A stretch of DNA of 35,086 nucleotides from Propionibacteriaceae bacterium (GCA_020846255.1 JADLEH010000060.1:1-35086), one strand, 5' to 3'; positions 1 through 9,310 are shown, numbered from the stretch's first letter. Notes: generated by a model from the letters alone, not told the origin. Numbers and translations: made by a program.

Positions 1-523
1 GCTGCGCTGGGGGTTGGTGCCGTCCTGGTCGAAGGATGCTCGGGGCGCGGCCCGGCTGATCAACGCCCGCGTCGAGACCGTCGGGGAGAAGCCGGCCTTC
101 CGCAAGGCCTTCGCCACGCGCAGGTGCCTGCTGCCGGCCGACGGCTACTACGAGTGGTACCAGTTGCCGGGGGACCAGGGCGGCAAGCCGGTCAAACAGC
201 CCTACTTCATCCGGCCGGCGGACGGGAGCCTGTTCGTGATGGCCGGGTTGTACGAGTTCTGGAAGGCCCCGGACGGCGCCTGGCTGACCACGGCAACTGT
301 GATCACGACCTCTGCGACCGACGAGGTCGGCCACATCCACGACCGGATGCCGATGGCCGTTCCGGTGGAGAACTGGGCGGCCTGGCTGGATCCGGACTTC
401 GGCTCCGACGCCCGTGAGCTGCTGACCGTTCCGGCCGGGGTCCTTGCCTACCACCCGGTGTCCACTGCCGTTAACAAGGTCGCCAACGACGGCCCCCAGT
501 TGGTCGAGCCACTGCCGGCCTAG
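1..523 (+). CDS. SRAP-domain (YedK/HMCES-like) protein, 5' end outside window
   Basis: This is the C-terminal part of a SOS-response-associated peptidase family protein. The family forms a covalent thiazolidine link to abasic sites in single-stranded DNA and so protects them during replication. The reading frame is open from base 2 and begins with residues [12 protein letters not shown], the RWGLVPSW motif near the N-terminus of the family. The catalytic Cys2 lies outside the window. Visible conserved positions are the Asn and Glu in INARVET, the Glu in GYYEW and the His in HDRMP, which match the active-site Asn, Glu and His of E. coli YedK. About 173 residues are present, so roughly 60-80 are missing. 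It lies next to a stress sigma factor, as I recall for Rv3226c in M. tuberculosis. Confidence 0.93.
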   Translation, partial: LRWGLVPSWSKDARGAARLINARVETVGEKPAFRKAFATRRCLLPADGYYEWYQLPGDQGGKPVKQPYFIRPADGSLFVMAGLYEFWKAPDGAWLTTATVITTSATDEVGHIHDRMPMAVPVENWAAWLDPDFGSDARELLTVPAGVLAYHPVSTAVNKVANDGPQLVEPLPA

Positions 524-537
524 TCCAGCCGGCGGAC

Positions 538-563
538 GGAATATCGCCGTCGGCCCGCTCGTT
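538..563 (+). promoter_or_regulatory. SigR/SigH-type autoregulatory promoter
   Basis: GGAAT at 538-542 is followed by exactly 18 bases and then GTT at 561-563. GGAAT-N18-GTT is the known consensus for promoters read by Streptomyces SigR and mycobacterial SigH. It lies about 90 bases upstream of the sigma gene at 651, where an autoregulatory promoter is expected. Transcription would begin near 570. Confidence 0.75.
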
Positions 564-636
564 GAGGACTGCGTGATCGACACCATGGAAGCGGCACCGC
601 AAGTCTCGACGATGCGGTCGCTTCCGGTGCACCCGC

Positions 637-642
637 TAGGCT
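637..642 (+). promoter_or_regulatory. Candidate -10 element giving a leaderless sigH mRNA
   Basis: TAGGCT lies 8 bases before the ATG at 651, and no Shine-Dalgarno sequence is visible there. The spacing would put the transcript start at or next to the ATG. No good -35 is seen. This could be a second, housekeeping promoter alongside the GGAAT/GTT site. Confidence 0.4.
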
Positions 643-650
643 CGTTCGCG

Positions 651-1271
651 ATGAACCTGCCCACACTCCCAGACCAGGCCGCCCTCGCCACTGCCGAGAC
701 CGACGCCGAACGCGCCGCTCGGTTCGAGGGCGAGGCTTTGGCCTACCTCGACCAGCTGTACGGCGCTGCGCTGCGGATGACCCGCAACCCCACCGATGCA
801 GAAGACCTGGTGCAGGAGACGTTCGCGAAGGCCTACGCCTCCTTCCACCAGTTCACCCCCGGCACCAACCTGAAGGCCTGGCTGTACCGGATCCTCACCA
901 ACACCTTCATCAACAGCTACCGCAAGAAGCAGCGGCAGCCGCAGTCCTCCGGCTCCGACGTCGAGGACTGGCAGCTCGCCAGGGCGGAGGCGCACACGTC
1001 CACCGGGCTGCGGTCCGCCGAGATGGAGGCGCTCGACCGGATGCCGCACTCGGCGGTCACCGAGGCGATGAACGCCCTGGCCCCCGATTTCCGGCTGGCG
1101 GTCTACCTCGCCGACGTCGAGGGCTTCTCGTACAAGGAGATCGCAGAGATCATGGGCACCCCGATCGGAACGGTGATGTCGCGGCTCAACCGGGGCCGCA
1201 ACCAGTTGCGGACCTCGCTGGCCGACTTCGCCCGCGAGCACGGGTTGATCGGTGGCGATCCGAATGCATGA
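651..1271 (+). CDS. sigH: ECF RNA polymerase sigma factor, SigH/SigR type (thiol-oxidative stress)
   Basis: 206-residue group IV sigma factor directing RNA polymerase to thioredoxin, mycothiol and other disulfide-stress genes in relatives. Region 2 spans roughly residues 25-95, with [20 protein letters not shown] and [20 protein letters not shown]. Region 4 is at about 140-195, with [20 protein letters not shown] as the helix-turn-helix. Both are close to SigR/SigH sequences. The ATG at 651 is chosen because the protein then begins just before the conserved core; the frame is open further upstream to 444 but that part looks non-coding. The anti-sigma gene overlaps its 3' end by 8 bases. A GGAAT-N18-GTT promoter upstream implies positive autoregulation. 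Confidence 0.95.
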   Translation: MNLPTLPDQAALATAETDAERAARFEGEALAYLDQLYGAALRMTRNPTDAEDLVQETFAKAYASFHQFTPGTNLKAWLYRILTNTFINSYRKKQRQPQSSGSDVEDWQLARAEAHTSTGLRSAEMEALDRMPHSAVTEAMNALAPDFRLAVYLADVEGFSYKEIAEIMGTPIGTVMSRLNRGRNQLRTSLADFAREHGLIGGDPNA

Positions 1272-1524
1272 TTTCGAGGACTGCACCGACGTGCTGCGCA
1301 ACCTGTACGCCTTCCACGACAACGAGCTCACCCAGGCGGAGGCCGACGACATCCGCGAGCACCTGATGGCGTGCGAGCCGTGCCTCGACCACTACCAGGT
1401 GGAGGATGCGCTGCGCCTGCTGATCCGGCGTTGCTGCGCCGAGGAGAAGGCCCCCGACGATCTTCGCGTCCGGATGCGCGCCACCTACTCCAGGACCGTG
1501 ATCATCACCGAGTCGACCGACTGA
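1264..1524 (+). CDS. rsrA: Mycothiol-system zinc anti-sigma factor (RsrA/RshA family)
   Basis: 86-residue cytoplasmic anti-sigma factor that in relatives binds SigR/SigH under reducing conditions and releases it when its cysteines form a disulfide. The zinc anti-sigma signature H-x3-C-x2-C is present as His33, Cys37 and Cys40 (EHLMACEPC). An additional N-terminal Cys7 corresponds to the fourth thiol of RsrA, and a CC pair lies near residues 58-59. The start at 1264 (MHDFEDC) overlaps the end of the sigma gene (ATGCATGA), so translation is probably coupled; no strong ribosome binding site is visible. A strong hairpin follows the stop codon. The pairing with the upstream sigma gene is standard for the family. 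Confidence 0.93.
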   Translation: MHDFEDCTDVLRNLYAFHDNELTQAEADDIREHLMACEPCLDHYQVEDALRLLIRRCCAEEKAPDDLRVRMRATYSRTVIITESTD

Positions 1525-1538
1525 CCCGGGAAACGGCG

Positions 1539-1562
1539 AAACCCCCGCTCAGGCGGGGGTTT
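1539..1562. terminator. Bidirectional rho-independent terminator
   Basis: A perfect 10-bp stem, AAACCCCCGC (1539-1548) and GCGGGGGTTT (1553-1562), encloses the loop TCAG. The flanking A and T runs give short U-tracts on either strand. It separates the convergent sigma/anti-sigma operon and the bL37 gene. Confidence 0.88.
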
Positions 1563-1582
1563 CTGCGTTCAGGCGGCGATCC

Positions 1583-1657
1583 TCAGGCGTTGGGGCGTTT
1601 GCCGTGGTTCGCTGCGTTCTTCTTGCGGGAACGGCGCTTGCGGCCACCCTTACCCAT
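1583..1657 (-). CDS. 50S ribosomal protein bL37 (24 residues)
   Basis: A 24-codon gene encodes a very basic peptide that starts MGKGGRKRRSRKKNAAN and ends HGKRPNA. The HGKRPNA tail and lysine/arginine-rich body match the actinobacterial ribosomal protein bL37, first seen in mycobacterial ribosome structures, where it sits on the large subunit. The start is supported by GAGGAGA about 6-8 bases before the ATG. It is convergent with the anti-sigma gene across the shared terminator and divergent from the sensor kinase gene. Older annotations often label this family as an AURKAIP1/COX24-domain protein or miss it for its size. Confidence 0.9.
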   Translation of the reverse strand: MGKGGRKRRSRKKNAANHGKRPNA

Positions 1658-1706
1658 CGCGGTCTCCTCGTGTTGACACTCTTGGCGCCGGATGGCGCGA
1701 AGGCCC

Positions 1707-1736
1707 ATTCTGCCAGCCGCTGCACAAGGGATCCAA
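1707..1736 (-). promoter_or_regulatory. Possible promoter of the bL37 gene
   Basis: On the minus strand TTGGAT (1736-1731), an 18-base spacer and CAGAAT (1712-1707) resemble a housekeeping promoter about 50 bases upstream of the bL37 ATG. The match is moderate. Confidence 0.35.
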
Positions 1737-1745
1737 CTCGGTCAG

Positions 1746-1751
1746 TATGGT
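1746..1751 (+). promoter_or_regulatory. Candidate -10 for a leaderless pdtaS-like mRNA
   Basis: TATGGT lies 7 bases before the ATG at 1759, with no Shine-Dalgarno sequence in between. This spacing places the transcript start at the ATG and helps to choose 1759 over the in-frame ATG at 1747, which would lie inside the -10. Confidence 0.4.
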
Positions 1752-1758
1752 GGCGGTC

Positions 1759-3210
1759 ATGCTGACGATGGAGCAGGTGCTGAGACTGCACTGCGTCCTC
1801 ACCGACGAGGACCGGGAATGGCTCACCGAACTCGTCGACGAGTGGTCCCTGCTGGCCGACCTGGCGTTCGCTGACCTGATCCTCTGGGTGCCTGACGCCG
1901 ACGACAACGTTTTCTGGGCCTGCGCCCAGGTGCGGCCGACGACCGGCCCGACCTCACTCGAGGACGACGTGGTCGGTGAGGAGATCGCCTACGACCCCGA
2001 GCACCTGGTCACCGAGGCCTACCTTTCCCAGGAGATCAGCCACACCAGCGGCAACAAGCTGCATGCCGGGATCCCGGTGGATGTGATGGCCATCCCCGTC
2101 CTCGTCGGGGATCGTTGCCTGGCTGTCGTGGAGATGCACACCAACCAGATGGGCGTCCGGGCCCCCGGGGCGCTGGAGGACGCCTACCTCGAGGCTGCCC
2201 AATTGCTCGCCGGCATGGTGCACCGGCACCAGTTCCCGCTCGGCGGGGACCGGCGGGTGCCGTGGGTGTCGCCACGTGTGGGGGACGGCATGATCCGGGT
2301 CAACCAGGCCGGGATGATCGTGTTCGCGAGCCCGAACGCGCTGAGCGCCTACCGGCGGCTCGGCCTCACCACCGACCTGTACGGGGAGGATTTCGTGGCG
2401 GTCACCCGGTCGCTGCTGAAGGAGCGGGCACCGGTGGAGCGGCCAGTGGCTGCCAGCCTTGCCGGTCGCGGTTCGGCGGAGATCGACCTGGAGACCTCGC
2501 TGGCGAACGTGCGTCTGCGGGTGCTGCCGCTCACCAGCGACGCCGGGCCCCAGGGACTGCTGGTGATGTGCCGGGACACCACCGAGCTTCGTTCCCGGGA
2601 GCGGCAGCTGGTCACGAAGGATGCGACCATCCGCGAGATCCACCATCGTGTGAAGAACAACCTGCAGACGGTAGCTGCGTTGCTGCGGCTCCAGGCGAGG
2701 CGGATCTCGTCGCCGGAGGCCAAGGGCGCCCTCGGCGATGCCATGAAGCGGGTCGCAGCGATCGCCGTCGTGCACGAGATCCTCAGCCAGGCCTTCGACT
2801 CATCGGTGAAGTTCGACGACGTCGCCGACCGGCTGTTGCGGATGGTCGGCGACGTGGCAGCCACCGGTGGCAAGGTCCGGATGGTCCGGGAGGGTTCGTT
2901 CGGCTACGTCCCTGCCGACGTGGCCACGAGTCTCTCGCTGGTCCTGACCGAGCTCTGCCAGAACGCTGTCGAGCACGGCCTGCGGGAGCAGTCCGGCGAG
3001 GTGCTGGTCCGGCCACAGCAACAGGACGGGGAACTCGTGGTCGAGGTGACCAATTTCGGCGAGCCGCTGCCGGACGGGTTCCAGATCGGCAACTCGACGA
3101 GTCTCGGGCTGTCGATCGTCAGCACCCTGGTCGCCGACCTGGGTGGGGAGTTCCGGCTCGAATCCGATGCCTCAGCCACGACGGCAACGGTCCGGGTTCC
3201 GCTGATCTGA
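1759..3210 (+). CDS. pdtaS: PdtaS-like sensor histidine kinase (GAF-PAS-HisKA_2-HATPase)
   Basis: 483-residue soluble histidine kinase with no membrane segments. The N-terminal GAF-like domain (about 1-160) has WSLLADLAFADLILWV, close to the start of mycobacterial PdtaS. A PAS-like domain follows (about 165-280), then the HisKA_2 H-box EIHHRVKNNLQTVAALLRLQ with the probable phospho-acceptor His296. The ATP-binding domain has the N-box ELCQNAVEHG and the G-box LGLSIVSTLV. In M. tuberculosis PdtaS signals to the RNA-binding antiterminator PdtaR and is reported to respond to copper and nitric oxide; no PdtaR partner is in this window. It is convergent with whiB, and I recall the same neighbourhood for Rv3220c and Rv3219. 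The start at 1759 is preferred over 1747 on promoter spacing. Confidence 0.9.
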   Translation: MLTMEQVLRLHCVLTDEDREWLTELVDEWSLLADLAFADLILWVPDADDNVFWACAQVRPTTGPTSLEDDVVGEEIAYDPEHLVTEAYLSQEISHTSGNKLHAGIPVDVMAIPVLVGDRCLAVVEMHTNQMGVRAPGALEDAYLEAAQLLAGMVHRHQFPLGGDRRVPWVSPRVGDGMIRVNQAGMIVFASPNALSAYRRLGLTTDLYGEDFVAVTRSLLKERAPVERPVAASLAGRGSAEIDLETSLANVRLRVLPLTSDAGPQGLLVMCRDTTELRSRERQLVTKDATIREIHHRVKNNLQTVAALLRLQARRISSPEAKGALGDAMKRVAAIAVVHEILSQAFDSSVKFDDVADRLLRMVGDVAATGGKVRMVREGSFGYVPADVATSLSLVLTELCQNAVEHGLREQSGEVLVRPQQQDGELVVEVTNFGEPLPDGFQIGNSTSLGLSIVSTLVADLGGEFRLESDASATTATVRVPLI

Positions 3211-3240
3211 GCCAGCCCGGGACGCGCCGGTGCTCGAGGA

Positions 3241-3492
3241 CTAGTTGCTGCGCACCCGCATCCGGGCAGCGCGGCGTTTCATGGCCCGGCGCTCGTCCTC
3301 ACTGAGCCCGCCCCAAACGCCGTGGTCCTGACCGGCGTCCAGCGCCCACTGCAGGCACGCTTCGCGCACGTCACAGCGGCGGCAGACTTTCTTGGCCTCC
3401 GCGATCTGCATGAGGGCAGGACCCGTGTTCCCGATCGGGAAGAACAGCTCCGGGTCCTCGGTCAGGCAGGCAGCCCTGTGGCGCCAGTCCAT
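3241..3492 (-). CDS. whiB1: WhiB1-like iron-sulfur transcriptional regulator
   Basis: 83-residue WhiB-family protein that binds a [4Fe-4S] cluster through four cysteines, here Cys9, Cys37, Cys40 and Cys46. These positions are the same as in M. tuberculosis WhiB1, whose cluster reacts with nitric oxide and which contacts sigma-A region 4. The family motif GVWGG is at 58-62, followed by a basic C-terminus (RRAMKRRAARMRVRSN) for DNA binding. The ATG at 3492 is preceded by AAGGAG at 9 bases. The frame is open upstream to 3606, but that extension is not WhiB-like. It is convergent with the PdtaS-like kinase. Confidence 0.94.
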   Translation of the reverse strand: MDWRHRAACLTEDPELFFPIGNTGPALMQIAEAKKVCRRCDVREACLQWALDAGQDHGVWGGLSEDERRAMKRRAARMRVRSN

Positions 3493-3588
3493 GCAGTAAC
3501 ACTCCTTGGTAGTTGGGCCGTATCGGTGGGGGCCCCAGCACACGTCACCGGGCGCGGAAGAAACCAACGCCCGGCGTCCAGACTGACA

Positions 3589-3594
3589 ACTGTA
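3589..3594 (-). promoter_or_regulatory. Possible -10 element upstream of whiB1
   Basis: TACAGT on the minus strand lies about 100 bases upstream of the whiB1 start, in a relatively AT-rich stretch (3580-3650). A weak CTGCCG lies 18 bases further upstream. A leader of about 90 bases would result. I see no clear CRP-type operator. Confidence 0.3.
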
Positions 3595-3690
3595 GCTGGC
3601 CAGCACAAGATGCGGCAGTCATATTGCACATGTGATGTTATGCGCTCCCATCGCCTGCACGAACAGGCGCGCCGCAGGCTGCCACCCGAC

Positions 3691-3696
3691 TACGCT
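3691..3696 (+). promoter_or_regulatory. Candidate -10 giving a leaderless mRNA for the membrane protein gene
   Basis: TACGCT is followed by 7 bases and then GTG at 3704, with no ribosome binding site between. A convincing -35 is not visible. Confidence 0.4.
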
Positions 3697-4070
3697 GGCC
3701 GACGTGCCTCAACCAGACAGCCGCAGACCGGGTGGAGTGGTCGTGGCGGCGACCGGTTCGGCGCTGGTCGGGCTGCTGCTGATCGGCCTCGCCGTGGCAT
3801 CGCTGGCGGCCGGGCACGGGGGTTTCAGCGGGGGAGTCGGGGTCGCCCTGATCGTCTACGGGCTGGCGATGATCGCCGCCGGGTGGGCATTGTGGCGCCT
3901 CAACATCCTGGGCCGGGGACCAGTCGTGGCGACAGCCCTGGTGAACCTGGTGGCCGGTTACTCGTTCACCGCGACCGCACCCTGGGTGTGGTCGCTGGTG
4001 CTGGTGTCTGCGACGACCGTCGTGGCCGTGGCGCTTCCGGCGACCAGCCGGGCGCTCCACTGGCGCCGGG

Positions 4071-5207
<1,137 letters not shown>

Positions 5208-5209
5208 GG

Positions 5210-5386
5210 TCAGTCCTCCTCGTCGTCGAGGCGAGCCAGCCACGTGGCGAGCCGCTCAACGGCATTCTCGTGCTCGGGGTACAGGTCGACGAACAAGGTG
5301 AGCTTTTCGGACAGCCAGGCCAGGCTGACCTCCTCCTCACCCCGGCGATCGGCCAGCTCCTCGATCCCGCGGTCGGTGAAGTACAT
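5210..5386 (-). CDS. DUF6104 family protein
   Basis: 58-residue acidic protein starting MYFTDRGIEELADRRGEEEV and ending ATWLARLDDEED. It matches the small actinobacterial DUF6104 family, whose function is unknown. No membrane segment or metal site is visible; it looks like a compact helical protein. Its ATG overlaps the kgd stop codon by one base (TGATG), which implies translational coupling to the 2-oxoglutarate enzyme, and galK follows 2 bases after its stop. The coupling makes an accessory role near the 2-oxoglutarate complex possible, but this is inference only. Confidence 0.85.
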   Translation of the reverse strand: MYFTDRGIEELADRRGEEEVSLAWLSEKLTLFVDLYPEHENAVERLATWLARLDDEED

Positions 5387-8300
5387 CAGCCGGCCAGCGC
5401 GCGGGCCAGCAGCTCGGACTCCTGGGCCGCGTGTACCTTCACCGACCCCACCGAGGGGGCCGAGGCGGCCGGACGGGTGATGCCGGTCAGCTTCAGTTCG
5501 TAGCCGGGCAGGAAGGTGGTGATCGCCTGCGGCAGGTGCAGCTGCAGGAACCACCAGGCCCCCTGGTTCTCGGGCTCGTCCTGGACCCAGCGGACGTCGG
5601 TCACCTTCGGGTACTTGGCCAGCTCCGCCGCCAGCTCCCTTGCCGGGAGCGGGTACAGCCGCTCCAGCGGCAGGATGGCGACCACCCCGTCGAGCCCGGC
5701 ATCGCTGCGGGCCTGGGCCAGTTCCCAGCGGATCTTGCCGGAGCACAGCACGATCCGCTGCACGGCGGCGTGGTCGGTGATCGTCGGGTCGCCCATCGCC
5801 GGCTGCCAACGTCCCTGGGTGAACTCGGTGACCGGGGACATCGCAGCCTTCGAGCGCAGCATCGACTTGGGTGTCGCGATGACGACCGGCCGGTGCCAGT
5901 TCACGTAGGCGTGGGTGCGCAGCAGGTGGAAGTAACTGGCCGGGGTGGACGGCTGGCAGACCGCGAGCGCCCCCTCCGAGCAGAGCGTGAGCCAGCGTTC
6001 GATCCTGGCCGAGGAGTGGTCGGGGCCCTGGCCCTCGTAGCCGTGGGGGAGCAGCAGCACCACCCCCGACTTCTGCGTCCACTTGGCGTTGCCGGCCGCG
6101 ATGAACTCGTCGGCGATGGTCTGGGCGCCGTTGGCGAAGTCGCCGAACTGGCCCTCCCAGCAGACCAGGGCGTCCGGCGCTGCCACCGAGTAGCCGTACT
6201 CGAAGCCCATCGAGGCGAACTCGCTGAGCAGGGAGTCGTAGATGTAGAACTGGCCCTGGTCGTCGGTGAGGTGCTTCAGCGGCACGTAGGCCTGGTTGGT
6301 GACCCGGTCGACGACCGCGGCGAACCGCTGGCTGAACGTGCCCCGACGGCTGTCCTGGCCGACCAGCCGAACCGGCCGGCCCTCCATCAGCAGCGACCCG
6401 AACGCCAGCAGTTCCGCTGTCGCCCAGTCGACCGGACCGTTGCGGATGCTCTCCGCGCGACGCTCGAGCTGCGGTCGCACCTTCGGGTGCACGGTGAAGC
6501 CCTCCGGGAAGGTGAGGTGGGCCTTCGCCACCGCCTCCATCTGCTCGGGGCTGATCGCCGTGCCCTTCTCCTTGCCGAGCTTCGCGGGGTAGTAGGGCGC
6601 CTTGCGGTAGGAGTCGTCCTCGGTGACCACAGCCTCGCGGACCTCGCGGAAGACGCTCTCCAGCCGGTCCCGGAACCGGGCGATGACCTGCTCGGCATCG
6701 TCGGTGGAGATGTCGCCGCGGCCGATCAGGGCCTCGGTGTAGAGCTTCCGGACGCTGCGCTTCTGCTCGATCAGGTCGTACATCAGCGGCTGGGTGAAGC
6801 TGGGGTCGTCACCCTCGTTGTGGCCGCGTCTCCGGTAGCAGACCAGGTCGACAACGACGTCCTTGTGGAACCGCTCGCGGAAGTCGAAGGCCACCTGGGC
6901 GATCCTCGCCACGGCTTCCGGGTCGTCCCCGTTGACGTGGAAGATCGGTGCCTGGATCGTCTTGGCCACGTCGGTGCAGTAGACCGAGGAGCGGGACTCG
7001 ATCGGCGCCGTGGTGAAACCGACCTGGTTGTTGACGACGAGGTGGATGGTGCCGCCGGTCTTGTAGGCGCGCAGCTGGCTCATCTGCAGGGTCTCGTAGA
7101 CCACGCCCTGGCCGGCGAACGAAGCGTCGCCGTGCATCAGGATGGGCAGCACCGGGAAGTCATCGACCCCGAGCTGGTCCTGCTTGGCGCGGGCGATGCC
7201 CTCCACCACCGGGTTGACCGCCTCGAGGTGCGAGGGGTTGGCGGCCACAGAGGTCCGGATGGTCTTCCCGCTGGCCGCCTTGAACTCGCCCTCGGAGCCG
7301 AGGTGGTACTTCACGTCGCCCGAGCCCTGGGTGAGCCGGGGGTCGTAGTTGCCCTGGAACTCGCGGAAGATCTGGCCATAGGACTTGCCGACGATGTTGG
7401 CCAGCACGTTCAGGCGGCCGCGGTGCGGCATGCCGATGATCGCCTCGTCCAGGTCGGCGTCGGCGGCGCGCTCGCACAGCTCGTCGAGGAAGACGATGGT
7501 CGACTCGCCACCCTCGAGGGAGAAGCGCTTCTGGCCGACGAACTTGGTCTGCAGGAAGGTCTCGAAGATCTCCGACTCGTTCAGCTTGTCGAGGATGCGC
7601 AGGTGTTCCTCGCGGGGCCACGGCACGAACGGGCGCTCGAAGCGCTCCTGGATCCAGGTCCGCTGCTCGTTGTCGGAGATGTGCATGTACTCGACGCCGA
7701 CGCTGCGGCAGTAGGTACCCCGCAGCATGGCCAGGATGTCCCGCATGGTCGCGACCTCGCCGGAGTGACCGCCGAAGGTGCCGACCGGGAACTCCCGATC
7801 CAGGTCCCAGAGGGTGAGCCCGTGGTACTCGATGGCCAGTTCCGGGTGGGTGCGCTGGCGGTACTCCAGCGGGTCGATGTCGGCCATGAAGTGGCCGAGG
7901 TTCCGGTAGGCGTTGATCAGGGAGAAGATCCGGGCGCTGCGCGGGATCGAGCCGAGCCGGTCGTCGCTGACGTCGTTGGCCCACCTGATCGGGGAGTAGG
8001 GCACCCGCAGGGCGTCGAAGATCTCGTCGTAGAAATCGTGCTGGCCGATCAGCAGTTCATGGATCCGCCGCAGGAATTCCCCGGACTGGGCGCCCTGGAT
8101 CACGCGGTGGTCATAGGTGGAGGTGAGGGTGGTCACCTTGGAGACGCCCAGCTCGTTGATCCGGGCTGCGCTGGCGCCCTGGAACTCGGGCGGGTAGTCG
8201 ATCGAGCCGACGCCGAGGATCACGCCCTGCCCGGCCATCAGCCGCGGCACCGAATGGTTGGTGCCAAGACCCCCCGGGTTGGTCAGAGAAGCACTGGTGC

Positions 8301-9243
8301 CGGCGAAGTCGGCGACGGTGAGCAGGTTGTTGCGGGCCTTCGCGACCAGGCCCTCGTAGGCGGCCCAGAACTGGGCGAAGTTGAGGTCCTCGCAGTTCTT
8401 GATGTTCGGCACCAGCAGCTGACGGGTGCCGTCCGGCTTGCGCATGTCGATCGCAAGGCCGAGGTTGATCGACGGCGGGGTCACCAGGTTCGGCTTGCCG
8501 TCGACGACCTCGTAGGAGTTGTTCATCTCCGGCACGGCCTTGAGGGCCTGCACCATCGCCCAGCCGATCAGGTGGGTGAAGGAGATCTTGCCGCCGGTGG
8601 ACCGGGCAAGGTGGGCGTTGATGATCTGGCGCTGGTCGATGGCCAGCTTCATCGGCACGTCGCGGACGCTGGTCGCCGTGGGCATCGCCAGCGAGGCATC
8701 CATGTTGGTGGCGGTGCGCAACGGGGCGCCCCGGAGCGGGGTGCGGGTCGGCTCGGTCTGCTCCTTGGTCACGACCGGCTGCTGCCGCGGCAGGTCGGGG
8801 GAGACCCCGCGGCCGGAGCCGGGGCCTTCCGGGGCCATGCCGGTGGCTGCCGGGGCCGGCTCGGTGAAGGCCTCCGGGGCTGCCGAGACCGGGTTCGGTT
8901 GCGCCGGGGTTGTTGCCGGCTGGCCCGCGCCGTCCGTGGCCGTGGCCGCAGGGGCGGGGGCGGCGGTCCCGGCCACAGCGTCCGCCGGCGGCCTGGCCGC
9001 TGCTGCCGGCTGAACGGACGGGGCGGGGACACCGGCCGCAGGCTTTGCGGCCGGGCCGGGCGCCGACGCTGCCGCGGGCCCGGAATCAGGAGTGGCATTC
9101 GCCTGGAAGTAGGCGACCCAGGCCGGATCGACGGACCCGGGATCAGCGTCGAATTGTTCCCGCATCTCCTCGATCAGCCAGTCGTTGGCTCCGAAGTCGG
9201 TCGTGCTCTCGCCGTTCTTCACGTCCTGAGGCGTGGGGGCCAC
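5386..9243 (-). CDS. kgd: Multifunctional 2-oxoglutarate metabolism enzyme (E2-E1 fusion, KGD/OdhA/SucA)
   Basis: 1285-residue actinobacterial fusion that carries out the E1 (thiamine diphosphate) step of 2-oxoglutarate decarboxylation in the TCA cycle. An N-terminal helix segment (NDWLIEEMREQF) is followed by an Ala/Pro-rich linker at about 50-160. The E2-type acyltransferase core at about 165-400 contains TYDHRVIQG (376-384). The E1 part at about 410-1285 contains MPHRGRLN (605-612), ANPSHLEAVNPVVEG (668-682), GDASFAGQG (705-713) and NNQVGFTT (738-745), the thiamine-diphosphate/Mg region. No lipoyl domain is present, as is usual for this fusion, so it must use lipoyl groups of another E2. 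The start is a GTG with AGGAAG about 9 bases upstream. In relatives the protein is inhibited by the FHA protein GarA/OdhI. Confidence 0.96.
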   Translation of the reverse strand: MAPTPQDVKNGESTTDFGANDWLIEEMREQFDADPGSVDPAWVAYFQANATPDSGPAAASAPGPAAKPAAGVPAPSVQPAAAARPPADAVAGTAAPAPAATATDGAGQPATTPAQPNPVSAAPEAFTEPAPAATGMAPEGPGSGRGVSPDLPRQQPVVTKEQTEPTRTPLRGAPLRTATNMDASLAMPTATSVRDVPMKLAIDQRQIINAHLARSTGGKISFTHLIGWAMVQALKAVPEMNNSYEVVDGKPNLVTPPSINLGLAIDMRKPDGTRQLLVPNIKNCEDLNFAQFWAAYEGLVAKARNNLLTVADFAGTSASLTNPGGLGTNHSVPRLMAGQGVILGVGSIDYPPEFQGASAARINELGVSKVTTLTSTYDHRVIQGAQSGEFLRRIHELLIGQHDFYDEIFDALRVPYSPIRWANDVSDDRLGSIPRSARIFSLINAYRNLGHFMADIDPLEYRQRTHPELAIEYHGLTLWDLDREFPVGTFGGHSGEVATMRDILAMLRGTYCRSVGVEYMHISDNEQRTWIQERFERPFVPWPREEHLRILDKLNESEIFETFLQTKFVGQKRFSLEGGESTIVFLDELCERAADADLDEAIIGMPHRGRLNVLANIVGKSYGQIFREFQGNYDPRLTQGSGDVKYHLGSEGEFKAASGKTIRTSVAANPSHLEAVNPVVEGIARAKQDQLGVDDFPVLPILMHGDASFAGQGVVYETLQMSQLRAYKTGGTIHLVVNNQVGFTTAPIESRSSVYCTDVAKTIQAPIFHVNGDDPEAVARIAQVAFDFRERFHKDVVVDLVCYRRRGHNEGDDPSFTQPLMYDLIEQKRSVRKLYTEALIGRGDISTDDAEQVIARFRDRLESVFREVREAVVTEDDSYRKAPYYPAKLGKEKGTAISPEQMEAVAKAHLTFPEGFTVHPKVRPQLERRAESIRNGPVDWATAELLAFGSLLMEGRPVRLVGQDSRRGTFSQRFAAVVDRVTNQAYVPLKHLTDDQGQFYIYDSLLSEFASMGFEYGYSVAAPDALVCWEGQFGDFANGAQTIADEFIAAGNAKWTQKSGVVLLLPHGYEGQGPDHSSARIERWLTLCSEGALAVCQPSTPASYFHLLRTHAYVNWHRPVVIATPKSMLRSKAAMSPVTEFTQGRWQPAMGDPTITDHAAVQRIVLCSGKIRWELAQARSDAGLDGVVAILPLERLYPLPARELAAELAKYPKVTDVRWVQDEPENQGAWWFLQLHLPQAITTFLPGYELKLTGITRPAASAPSVGSVKVHAAQESELLARALAG

Positions 9244-9281
9244 TTTCCACTTCTTCCTGATGGCGCGGATGTACCGGGTCG

Positions 9282-9310
9282 ATGTTACCTACGGCCCGGC
9301 CACCAACGAA
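9282..9310 (-). promoter_or_regulatory. Possible promoter for kgd
   Basis: On the minus strand TTCGTT (9310-9305), a 17-base spacer and TAACAT (9287-9282) resemble a housekeeping promoter about 40 bases before the GTG start. The rest of 9244-9475 shows nothing else I can identify. Confidence 0.42.

Noticed and set aside
3620-3645. TGCACATGTGATG upstream of whiB1 as a CRP operator
   Set aside because: The half-sites do not fit TGTGA-N6-TCACA in order or spacing; only a short ACATGT palindrome is present.
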